Below are positions 43,650 through 54,471 of a DNA stretch of 64,000 nucleotides, one piece after another. Every line of letters starts with the position of its first letter. The stretch's first letter is position 1. Below the pieces are notes generated by a model. It did no database searches. It was not told the DNA's origin and saw only the letters and a list, made by a program, of their open reading frames with translations. The stretch comes from Prostheceraeus crozeri (taxonomy: Eukaryota > Platyhelminthes > Polycladida > Euryleptidae), in contig CAJQUW010015437.1 of NCBI GenBank assembly GCA_907163375.1, forward strand, positions 1,116,001-1,180,000. Reading direction: 5' to 3'. Position numbers and translations under genes: made by a program.

Positions 43650-46600
43650 GGTCCTTACGAGGGCCCGGTCACCAATTCGTTGGAGGCCACCCTATTAACA
43701 AAGAAAAGTTACAGACTGTGCCACACACAAACACTAGATTCAAGGATCTCTATCTTTCTTAGAAAATGAAGAAGCTCTTAATAAATTCATCTGATGAGAA
43801 CTCAACTTCATGACAAGTGTGAAACTTGTCCAACACACATCTTCAAAGGTCTAACTGCCATGAAATCGTCATGTTTAAAGTTTTAAAGCCCCTATGATAA
43901 GGAGCAAGGATCTTTTACATGGTGTGAAATATAAACGTGTGTAGAGAGAGGTTTTGACCTGAAGTCATGACTTTATTTCTTCACTACTCCTCAAATGGAA
44001 ATAGTAAGGGTAGTAGAAGAATCATCAGAGCAACATGTTGTATAGTAATGCAGGCAATGACAGTCACGGTTGGACTTAGAGATTTAGCGTTTTATATAAC
44101 ATACGTCAATGATAACTGTTGTTGTAGAGTGTATACATGCATTTACTAACTTAGCCATTAGTGAATGACATAGCTAAATTGCTAAAGTCCATCATCTAAG
44201 GGGTAGGGTTACCTACCGTTGGATTTAGGGACTTAGGGCTTTGGATAACACAAATGAATGATCTCTTTTAGTGTAGAATACGTGATGCATATGTTCGCTT
44301 TATAAAATGACTTTGAAGGCAACACTTTATTTTCGTAGTGAAAAGACAGATTTCATATCATTGATGAGAAATAGTTACATGCTCATTATGTTATACACTT
44401 TACATTGGATGTGGTCAGCTGAAAGGTGATTGATGCATGTTCAATAGAAGCGTTGTATGTAACTTAGTGATTGGAATCATAATTGCGTATAGAGTTGATG
44501 AGGAAAATATATATAATAGTCAACGCAGGAAAGTTTCTTGTTATCCAAGCTAAGAATATATGAACATCATTCATGAGTCATTGTTGTATTTTAAAAGTCA
44601 TATGCTGACAGAGACATAAGTTTACTAAATTATACAGCAAAACTCCTAAATCCATAGGATAGGTGTCCCTGTGTTGAGATTTAAGGATTTAGCGTTTTAA
44701 AAGTATAAGTTACATAGATAAATCACTAAGTCCATGGCATAGTCAAGCCTATGACAAGACTTAGCGTTTTATATGATCCATGTTAGTAATATCTGTTTGT
44801 GTAGAATGTAACTCAATGCGTTTAGTCAGATAATGTATCATCAATGTCATTTACTTGGTTAGATGATGAAGAAAGTTTGAGATAGAAGTGAAAGCGAACT
44901 CATAAAGTTTGGAACACATAGTAGTAACATTGTAGGAATAAGTAAAGTGAAAGTTATGTCTCATGAAATGAGTGATACAAGACTAGCTCACATTGAACTG
45001 AATTGTTAGTGTAACAAAAAGCTGTGTGGTTTCAATAACATATCATGTACATACTGTGTCGTTTCTTTTCACATAAAGTTGGGCTTCAAACAGAGTGGAT
45101 TGACCTAGTAATAAAGTTACAACCATTTTACTGTTTGTAAAGTTTGGAATAATGTCAGAATCATTTCAGTGTTTGCAAGATATGCGAAGTATAAAATAAA
45201 GTCGTGGCCATGTCACTCTTTGTAAGTTAGGAATTTTATCAGAATCATTTCAGTGTTAGTAAGATAGGTAAAGTATAAAATAGTGTTACAAGCATTTCAC
45301 TGTTTGTAGCGTTAGAAATAAAGTTGATGCTTGTAAAGTTTGAAATCATGCTAGAATCCTTTCAGTATGTGTAAGATAGGGGACATATAAAATAATGTTA
45401 GAATCCTTTCAGTATTTGTAACGTTAGAAATAAAGTTCATGTGTGAGAACTGTATTCCAGTCATGGTTAAAGTGACAATGTGTGTGTGTGTGAGATTGAG
45501 TTCAACATTATTGAGAGATATAACTTCGTGCGCTGCGTAAACGAACACTTTATAAGACGATGCGAGTCCAGTGAAAGCTTATACACTTGTATAAACACAT
45601 AAAATTGAAATGTCATGGGAATGCAGCATTGAACTTTACAAGCATCCTTCGAATGAACCATTGAATCAAGCCTCTTCGAAAGTGAGCATGTAGTTACAGA
45701 TGATAGAAAAATTACTAATGTCATAAATGTGGGAATCAGTGCATGTTTAGAGTCCGGTACTTCTAGTTGTTTCATGATAGTATTTGATATCGAAGAATTA
45801 ATGTAATGTATCACATGTCAATAGATTTCAGGCGTAATAGAATAAATGTCGTTGCAGGTTTTGAGTGTATAGGATAGAACACATGAAATGAATTGGTAGT
45901 GTAACAAACAAGCTGTGTTGGTTTCAATAACATATCATGTACATGCTGTGTCGTTTTCTTGTCGTTTCAATAGAGTGGATTGACTTAGTAATAAAGTTAC
46001 AACCATTTTACTGTTTGTAAAGTTAGAAATAAAGTTGATGATTGTAAAGTTAGAAATAAATTTATAACCCTGTCACTGATTGTAAGATAGGTGAAATATA
46101 AATGAAGTCAGATTCACTTCACTGTTTGCAACGTTAGAAATAAAGTTGATGTTTGTAAAGTTTGAAATCATGTTAGAATCCTTTCAGTGTTTGTAAGATA
46201 GGCGAAGTATAAAATAAAGTCAAGACCATGTCACTGTTTGTAAAGTTAGGAATAATATCAGAATCATTTCAGTGTTTGCAAGATAGGTAAAGTATAAAAT
46301 AGTGTCGCAAGCATTTCACTGTTTGTAACGTTAGAAATATAGTTGACGTTTGTAAAGTTAGAAATAAAATTGATGATTGTAAAGTCAGAAATAAAGTTAT
46401 AACCCTGTCGCTGTTTGTAAGATAGGTGAAATATAAATGAAGTCAGATTCACTTCACTGTTTGCAAAGTTAAAAATAAAGTTGATGATTGTAAAGTTAGA
46501 AATAAAGTTATAACCATGTCGCTGTTTGTAAGATAGGTGAAATATAAATGAAGTCAGATTCACTTCACTGTTAGTAAAGTTAGAAATAAAGTTGATGTTT

Positions 46601-46660
46601 GAAAGTTTGAAATCATGTTAGAATCCTTTCAGTGTTTGTAAAGTTAGAGATAATAGGTTT
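43650..46660. repeat. AT-rich tandem repeats of the centre
   Basis: From ~45110 to 46650 the sequence is built of interspersed units such as GTTTGTAAAGTTAGAAATAA, GTTTGTAAGATAGGTGAAAT and ATGAAGTCAGATTCACTTCA. Frames crossing it are repeats, not genes. The part before 45110 is AT-rich with GGATTTAGGG-type words and no gene. Confidence 0.6.
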
Positions 46661-46820
46661 AATAAGTACGTTAGAGAGTTGACTGTACTGAGATCTAAGG
46701 ATTAGGTCACATTAGAATTCAAGTGATTGAATGTCATCTTAATGAAGATAGAAATGTGTTTGTGGCTGCATGTGGTGCAATAGTGTCCTCCCATTTCATT
46801 CCATTTCATCATATATCCTT

Positions 46821-46900
46821 CCCCTCTGCATTCCATATCCGAAGATATGTGGCGGACTTGGGACCGCTTTAGCTGCATTAGAAGGAAGTTCTTATAAGAA
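46821..46900 (-). repeat. 3' cassette in the centre
   Basis: On the minus strand TAATGCAGCTAAAGCGGTCC, then ATATCTTCGGATATGG and GAATGCAGAGG, as in both arm cassettes. It lies right downstream of the acidic gene. Confidence 0.65.
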
Positions 46901-46912
46901 CTCATCATGCAT

Positions 46913-47422
46913 TCACGAGGAAATGTGGTGAAACAGTGTGCTGCATGTGTGCATGATGATTTTATGAACTAAAGAACGCCCATCACTCACTCCATCACTG
47001 AAAGAAAACATGAATGAGTTGAGATGATAGTCACTCGTATGCATGTGTAAAACTCTTACTTCATCATCCGATATCACAATGACATCCTCACTTTCCATGT
47101 TATCACTTTCTATGTTATCACCTTCCGACTCCTCTCTTTCGACCGTCTCGCTCTCGCTGGTTGCCATCTCGGCCTCGCTCCCCACCGTCTCGGCTTCACT
47201 CCCCACCGTCTCGCCCTCACTCCCCACCGTCTCGCTCTCACTCGGAGATTCCTGCAGATCCATCATCGGTGATTCGGGTGCAGGTATGACGTTCGATTCA
47301 TCGAACAAGGAATAGTATTTCATAAACATAAATACTATATCCTCACTCTCATCGAAGAGAAACGTTTCGCCCATATAAATAATCCTATATGGGGTAACTT
47401 GAGCAGTCGGCTTCTCGGACAT
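46913..47422 (-). CDS. Acidic repeat protein of the palindrome centre
   Basis: About 120-169 residues from ATG 47422. It has a folded-looking head (VTPYRIIYMGETFLF, FMFMKYYSLF) followed by a strongly acidic Ser/Glu repeat (SETVGSEGETVGSE and variants) and ESDNMESEDVIVISDDE. A GTAAGAG donor-like site follows DDE, and a TTTCTTTCAG acceptor lies 62 nt on, so the end may be spliced toward the cassette. TATA-like CATATAAAGC is ~35 bp upstream of the start. VISDDE resembles a SUMO-interacting motif (hydrophobic V-I-x, then acidic); this is inference. No family recognised. It is the largest single-copy frame in the element. Confidence 0.5.
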   Translation of the reverse strand: MSEKPTAQVTPYRIIYMGETFLFDESEDIVFMFMKYYSLFDESNVIPAPESPMMDLQESPSESETVGSEGETVGSEAETVGSEAEMATSESETVEREESEGDNIESDNMESEDVIVISDDEVRVLHMHTSDYHLNSFMFSFSDGVSDGRSLVHKIIMHTCSTLFHHISS

Positions 47423-49249
47423 GATTATGATAGTAAACTGTAAGACACTCTGCTTTATATGAGAATGATACAGCCTTTCAAATGTCTGGTTCGCGCAATC
47501 AAATCGCTCTAAGATTATGGTTGGTGGACGAAAAGGTAAATCATATTTTCATTGACTGCCATCCTCAACCACTCAACAAACTTAGATGCATTTATCGCGT
47601 GAATCTCCCTTCCGGTGCGATTGCAATGAGCTGTGTGGGAATCAGCTAGGTGGGAGGTAACGATACGTTCCTGCATCCTGGGACAGATGTGATAGCTCTC
47701 TGTTTCATGTGACAGACGGGCGCCAGAGAGAGAGAGAGGAGAGAGCGCGTACATCTTTGTGTTCTACTCCATCTGCTGAAGGGCTAGCGCGACAGACGAT
47801 CGCCCACCGGCTGCGCTGTCATTCATCTTTGTGTTCTACTCTATCTGCTGAGGGGCTAGTGAGACAAACAGGCGTCAGAGTGCATTTGTGATTCTTTGTG
47901 GGCACAGGAGGGTTTTCTTCACTGATAGGTTTTATGATAAACATTTTGAATGGCAGCGTGTTGACTATTGCAAGCCATGTTAAATGTCATGTTTACATCG
48001 TCTGCATTTGCACAGAAAATGCTGTTTCCTACAAATGAGTTTTCTACACAGACGTATTCATTGTGTGAGTTCAAGGGTCGAGTCGTTGAACTAAGACTTA
48101 TGCGTTTCTACAGGTCTTTATATCAGCTTAAAACACGCCTGCAATCTATGAAAGTTTTACCAACATAAAGTTGTTGACATAAAGTTTCTTACACCGCAGT
48201 TCATGTTTACGGCTTTCATTTGAATGTTAGAAAGTTAGACTATATGTTCATTTGTCTATGATGAGTGTAAACGTTGTCACAGTTCTCCTTTATTTCCCGT
48301 AAACTAGTTGTGACACTTTTGTGTTTCACTTCATCTAGCAGATTGATTTTTTTCTCACACATGCTTTGAGTGTTTCCTATCTCATATGCATTCGACTAAC
48401 AACGTTACAGGTTGTTATGTCTATACTTGTATGCTGTCGATGCAGGGTGCAAACACGCTGTCTTTATTTACAAAACACACGCATTCAATTTGATAAAGGC
48501 AAACAACACATTTAGTAAAGCTGGTACGCTAACGAGTGCGACTGCAGAAACATTTTATAAAACTTTTTTCAACGTTCGCTACGTTTCACGACAATCTGTC
48601 AAAGACTTCTTACAAAACTTATTTCAACATTTGCATTTAAGCGAACATGTGCTTCATATATTCTACACGAACGGTTAACGCATGTAATATAAAACCCTAA
48701 ATCCAAGCGTAGAGGAGCCTAGCCTTGGTTTATGAACTTTACAACCCATGTGATTCAATGTCATGGAACTAGCTCTCACACACTCAACGTTTGTAACAAC
48801 ATCTGGTTTTATAAAACATTCAACGCTGACTATGAGACCTTGTGTGAAACAATCTACACAGTGCAGTAAAACTTTCTAGCACTGTGGTGAACACTGTTTT
48901 CATATAACATTCTAAAATCTCAGTCTTACTGCAATAGAAAACTGCTTTTAGTAAACCTGATGAAGCTAATCTAACAGTCATGAAGTTTGAATTTTCTAAT
49001 AGGGAAACATTTGGCAACTGTCTCCAATAAAACTTTCTAACACTGTGAAAGTAAGTTACAAGACAATCTACACTGTGCAGTAAAACCTTCTAAAACTTTC
49101 TAATGCTGCTGTGAGTTCGGTCAGTCATACAACTTCAATGATCAAACTTTATTTTCACAAACGTGGGTCGCGGTAAAACTAGTTGACTACACTGACACTT
49201 ACATTTTATGATATGTGTGTTTCATAAAACATCACGATCAAACTTTTCT

Positions 49250-49740
49250 AACTATACATGTACATCAACCTGTGCTGCAGTAAAACTTTTACAAACCATG
49301 ATACACTTTCTGACTAGACTTACGAATACAACTTCAATGATCAAACTTTTCTAACTATACATCAACCTGTGTTGCGGTAAAACCTTTGTACAACATGATA
49401 AAGTTTCTGACTAGACTTACGAATACAACTTCAATGATCAAACTTTACTTTCACAAACGTGCGTCGTAGTAAAATTATTTGACTACACTAACGCTTGCAT
49501 TTCATGACACTTGTGTTTCGTAAACGTCATGATCAAACTTTTCTAACTATACATCAACCTGTGCTACAGTAAAACTTTTACAAACCATGATACACTTTCT
49601 GACTAGACTTACGAATAAACGTCATGATCAAACTTTTCTAACTATACATCAACCTGTGTTGCAGTATAAACGTTTGTACAAACCATGATACACTTTCTGA
49701 CTAGACTTATGAATAAACGTCATGAATAAACTTTCTAACT
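49250..49740 (-). repeat. ~98-bp tandem array, right arm
   Basis: Same unit as at 40600-41530 but with only about three contiguous units (near 49545, 49640 and 49735) plus two offset units (near 49260 and 49355). Confidence 0.8.
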
Positions 49741-49948
49741 ATACATCAACCTGTGCTGCAGTAAAACCTTTGTACGACACTGACAAGAGCTTGTTCACTA
49801 GCAAAGAGAGAAGTCTGTGATGTGTTGCGTGTTGCGTATGAATGTCCTCCCGTTTCATCCCTTCATCATTTTTCTTCCCCTCTGCATTCCATATCCGTAG
49901 ATATGTGGCGGGCTTGGGACCGCTTTAGCTGCATTAGCAGGTTGGCCC

Positions 49949-51091
49949 TTAAAAGAGCCCATCGGTCGCTCTCCGTCCACCGACACTCTCACTTCTGCAA
50001 AAACTCTGAAAGAAAAAGAATAGGAGATTAGAGGCGGCAAGGAAATGATCATGTTGAAGTAACTTACTCGGCTTTTTCTTTACAACTTTTTGGACGATAA
50101 AGTCTTCCAAATCGCCACTCATTTTAATGAATAGGTGGAGACATCGCACACCTTCGCCTTCATAACATGTCTGTGTCGAATTGGGGCCGTCTGTGAGGGT
50201 CGGCACATCGCAGATGTTGTTTTCAAAGAGGGGAAGGTGGATCTCATACACTCTCTTCCTCTTCACTCTTCTCTCAACCTCTCGCAACTTTTCCACTTCA
50301 CTCCCCAACCGCCTGTTGATCACCTTCGTCTCTGCCACTTCCTTCACCACACCTCGCATCCGCTCCACCTCATTCTTCTCACACATCAACTCCGACTCTA
50401 AGCCCTCAAGCGCCTTCACTCGCTTCATCATACCACTCCTTTCCTTCAACCACTCCTGCTCCTTCACTCGCATCTCCTCCAACTGCTCCCTCATCACCTT
50501 TATACCCTCAACCTTAGCCGTCAACTCATCATTCTCCTTCAAAACTTTTCTATTCACACTCTCCATATCCATCATACGATCCTTCAATCTCACAAACGCC
50601 TCCGTATCATGCGCCTCTTTCCTAGGCGATGATGTTGGTACAGGCTCAGCCACCTCACCATCCGACTCATCAGACAACTCACTCCCAAACAATGAGACCA
50701 TCAACTTCCTAGTCTCATCACTCGCCCGCTCAATCACTCCTTCTACCTCTACTTCCTCTTCACTCACCACTACCTCCCGATCCTTCGCTACAGCACCCTC
50801 AATACTTCTAACTGCTGCATTCAACTCCTCCTTCGCCTTAATTAATTCACTCATCCACTCACGAAACGAATGCGCTCCAATGTTTCCGGATGGGCAAGAT
50901 TCATGTGCCTTCCGGAAACCCTCAACATCATCCTCATCACACACCACCCTATGATGAACACAGACCTTAAAAACATGCACTCTCTCATGTTGGTCCAGCG
51001 TCCCCTCTTTAATATGCTTACGGTATTCGCTGCCCCTTGCTAATCTACCACAGGAGCATTGAGTAACGATAAAGCGCGGAGTTTTAGTCAT
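49949..51091 (-). CDS. CxCGR coiled-coil protein, right-arm copy, looks whole
   Basis: 380 residues from ATG 51091, read after a leader intron. Domains: residues ~1-65 a cysteine/histidine module (CSCGRLARG, VCVHHRVVC, ESCPSG); ~80-160 acidic linker; ~160-285 heptad-rich coiled coil (NRKVLKENDELTAKVEG, EEMRVKEQEWLKERSG); ~290-345 a C-terminal domain (VYEIHLPLFENN, TCYEGEGVRCLHLFIK). It matches the Polinton protein at 33464-34643 in order and motifs but at low identity. Near the 3' end a GTAAGTT donor and TTTCTTTCAG acceptor suggest splicing into the cassette, which would add EVRVSVDGERPMGS. It is the only long protein the element encodes, so it is the candidate for any element-specific function. 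No named family recognised. Confidence 0.75.
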   Translation of the reverse strand: MTKTPRFIVTQCSCGRLARGSEYRKHIKEGTLDQHERVHVFKVCVHHRVVCDEDDVEGFRKAHESCPSGNIGAHSFREWMSELIKAKEELNAAVRSIEGAVAKDREVVVSEEEVEVEGVIERASDETRKLMVSLFGSELSDESDGEVAEPVPTSSPRKEAHDTEAFVRLKDRMMDMESVNRKVLKENDELTAKVEGIKVMREQLEEMRVKEQEWLKERSGMMKRVKALEGLESELMCEKNEVERMRGVVKEVAETKVINRRLGSEVEKLREVERRVKRKRVYEIHLPLFENNICDVPTLTDGPNSTQTCYEGEGVRCLHLFIKMSGDLEDFIVQKVVKKKPSKLLQHDHFLAASNLLFFFFQSFCRSESVGGRRATDGLF

Positions 51092-53519
51092 GATAATTCT
51101 GTAAAGATAGAGTAAAATTTGATAGCAAGTGTTTACAGGATACTACTTGCTGATATGCATTGAAAGACTAAGTCATCAAACATTTGATAGCAAACGTTGG
51201 AATAAAATCGTCAACCAAAGTTAAAGAGTATGATTCCTAGCTTTATCCTAAATCCCAAAGTTTGATAGCAAACCTTGTCAGAGCACTCACCGTTCGTCTT
51301 GCAACTTGAAACAGGAGTGAAGACTAGAGAAAAGTCGCGGTTTATATACCCAGCGAGCACAAAGCCATGATTCAGACCTTCCTTATTTGGACATGCTTTT
51401 AACTTGACAACAGCAGTTTTACCATGTATGGGCATCGGCAGTCACCGTGCTTTCTGTTACCAACTCCCAACACAAAGACGGATTCCCCTATGACGCGAAA
51501 AGGTTTGACGTCAATGCTTGCAGTAACCGTCCCATTTTTACCAAGTTACAATGACAAACGATAGACGTTGCCAAGCCTGAGTTACTGAGGCTAGACGAAG
51601 AAGGCCTGATAGCAAGCCAGCAACCGTTTGGGTGTTAAGCTCTTGAATCCGTTACAGGCATTACTCAGAGGGGATCTTATCCCAGCCCCAAGGCCTCGAC
51701 CCACAAATCCAACCTGGAGCGGACAGAGCGTGCGTCATGTCACTGTGTTGGTATCCGAGCCCCGATTTTGACATAAAAATCGGTGGAGTTATTTACAAGA
51801 GGAAACGACCCAAGTCGTTGCTTTGATCAGCTTGATAGCAAGCCGTAGAGAGCTTGATTCACCAGCGTTTTGCAATGGAGATGTTTAGAGGCCACCCATG
51901 ACAAGATAGCTAATACTCAACCGATTGGCGTTCAAAGTGCTACGTTGAGAACTGTGTCAAATGCCCAACATGAGACATGAGTTGCCCCAGCGGTTTCGGT
52001 CTAAACTATGACACACTCCCTTGCCGCACTTATCACTACGGCATCGTCCGCCGTCCCGAAGGAACACCCTGTCAGTGGAATATTACAGCAAAACTCTCCG
52101 TGTCTTGCTCGCTTTCAGTGAAAAGCTGCTTATACCATGAGAAGACTGGCTCAGACATCATTAAAAATCCTTACATTGACTTCAGCAGGGTCGAAAACCC
52201 CAGAAAACCTCCAAAACTAGTGAATTTAAATTTTTCAACTTTTTAGCACTACTTATGAAATTTTATAAGTAGTTTATCGCTTAGGGCAGGTCAATAGCGA
52301 CCGAACCTTTTTTGAATCAAGTCAAACGGACTTGTAGAGGCAGAGTTACAAGCCTTTAAAGTTTTGGAGTCTTTTATGGCCTGGAGACGAAGACCATCTC
52401 CTGGCGAACCTCTAAGTCTGACGCCTTAGCTGACTTCAGCAATGAAATTTTCTAAGTCGGTTTCATATATAAATCCGGAATTTGGAATGTCCGAAGCTAT
52501 CATCGGAGCTCAGAGAGACGCCCTACCTTTGACAATCGCTCTCCTCTAAATGAAAAGTCTCTGTCGGTTCCCGCTTATATAGTGTGTGACGATCAGCTGA
52601 TGACGTAATACCCATCATCCAAACACTAAAAACCCGTCTATCTCCGGTTCTAGTGCTCCGATGGAGCTAGAAATTCGCCATTACCGTATAGAATTTGACG
52701 CTGAATCCGAATCTGCCCTCCATTTTCCCATCCGATGCTTCGTTTTGGCTCTACAGCCCACAGCCATCGCAAAAATTCTAACTCGTTTTTCGGAAAAATG
52801 ATGAAAATTTTTTTCTCTCCGATGACTTCCAAATTTACCATGCCGAAGCAGAATTTGACGCTGATTACAAATCTGGTCTCTGTTTTCCAGTCCGAGGCTT
52901 GCTTCACCCGCTAGAGCGATTTTCATAAACATTCTAACTTTGTCGTTTTTCGCCAAGGTCCAAAATTTTCAATAACGTCTCACCTCTAAACGAAGGCAGA
53001 TACGAACAAGCCATGTTTTCCACTGAATTTCTCTCACTCCCAGCTTTCAAACGAGCTATTACATGACTTTCTACGATGTCTACAACCAAAGTTGGAAGTT
53101 TAGCAGGAGGGGGGGGGGGAGGTCTTCAAAACTTTTTCTCTCCGATGCCGCTGGAAACATCCTTCCTAACCCAAAATTTCACGTAGAGTCCGAATCTGGC
53201 CTCCGTTTTCCCTTCCGAGGACTCCTTCTGCCCGAAAAATGGTCTTTCTCATCCCAAAACCACCAACATCCACCCTTTCCTCACTCTATCCCTCACACAT
53301 TCCTACCGCCTTCCTTCCCACCCCTTGCCTCATCACTCCTCCTTCCTTCCTTCCTTCCAGAGGGGGGAGGGACCTGTTTTCTCCTCTCGGACCCATTCCT
53401 CCCAACACATCCTTGGCGCTCTCCCTCACCTTCCTTCCAGAGGGGGGGGCTGAGTCAGCATGATGACTCAGCATTTCACATTTTGTCCTTGAATTTGCCA
53501 CAGGGTTACTACTGTGGCT

Positions 53520-53976
53520 GTGAAAAAAAGTTGCAATAAATGTGTATAATTATATTTACGTCTATTACAAAGATCATTGACATGGCATAAAATAAGTCGC
53601 AAAAAGTTTCATATGTGCGCACGCGCACAGCTGTTGGGTGACTATGGTAAGCAACAATTGCGAATGTGATAATGATACACATTTTGCGGTCACGCTGATT
53701 CTTCACATCATCAGACGTTGTCTTTATGAGAGAAAGTGCGCTGCCAGAAGAGCATGTCTACAAATTGCGAAATGAATCAACGCTATAATTTCTAGACAAT
53801 GCGAACATGTTCAAACATGAAATTAGGATATACAGGATTGCTTTCGATGCAAATAGGATATGAGGTGACCTTGAAAGTTGGCCAATCACCCATAGATCAC
53901 CACATGGAGTGCGGTACCATTTCATGAAACACGCGAACGAACTGACTTCACTATACATAAATAAAAGGTGGGCTCA
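53520..53976. other. Host spacer
   Basis: ~460 bp of AT-rich DNA between the palindromic element and the hAT element. No gene or repeat seen. Confidence 0.6.
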
Positions 53977-54471
53977 CATTAGACCAGTGGTGGGCAACCA
54001 AGTTGGGATGAAGAACCACCAATTTTTAAAAGGCAGAAATAGGTGTATTCAAAATTCATGCATTGAATATCTTTGAGCGTAATTTTAGGGACTGCTGTAC
54101 TAAACATACGTACATAGTGGCAGCACATTTGTATTTGCAAATGTATACAGGAGCAGTGAATTCAACTAAAATGTTGTCTTTTAAGGAACCGTATTTTACA
54201 ATATGAATAATGAACTATGAAAAGGGATAACTTATTCCGGAAGCTTTTTTGTGTTATGAAATTATAGTGATATGACCTTATTGATAATATGATCATAAAC
54301 ACTTACGCAGCTGATGACTGTGTCACCTACATTCATGTTAAGAAGATATTCATTGCCAGCGGAACATGGTTTGAGCATTCGAATGAACATTTTTGTGCCA
54401 TCATATTGCTCAATCAATCATTTGTTAATGCTTTTGCAAATTCTAAAGAACATGAACCTCCAGCCTTTTAA

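Larger units (their letters stand above)
36866..53513. mobile_element. Palindromic, capsid-less Polinton-related element, 16.6 kb
   Basis: The ends read AGTAGTAACCC, sharing AGTAGTAA with the Polinton at 13640. A perfect 6-bp duplication GTGGCT flanks it (36860-36865 and 53514-53519). Two arms (36866-43184 and 47618-53513) are near-identical inverted repeats, and the centre (43185-47617) is unique. Each arm carries a CxCGR coiled-coil gene, two TATA boxes and a ~98-bp tandem array. The centre has two small genes and AT-rich tandem repeats. No ATPase, integrase, capsid, protease or PolB gene is present. Few differences separate the arms, so it is young or kept similar by conversion. One arm gene looks whole; the other has about one break. 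Confidence 0.88.
47618..53513 (-). repeat. Right arm of the palindromic element
   Basis: 5.9-kb inverted copy of the left arm. It is shorter mainly because the 98-bp array has about four fewer units. The inner boundary lies at CGATTGCAATG (47618), matching 43184 of the left arm. The outer end is TTACTACT at 53513. Confidence 0.9.

Noticed and set aside
47043-47315. Ser/Leu-rich plus-strand frame in the palindrome centre
   Set aside because: Shadow of the acidic repeat gene on the minus strand.
36866-53513. Palindrome as an assembly artefact
   Set aside because: The ends are flanked by a perfect 6-bp duplication, the arms differ in array length and at scattered bases, and the centre is unique. 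Long reads would still be the final test.
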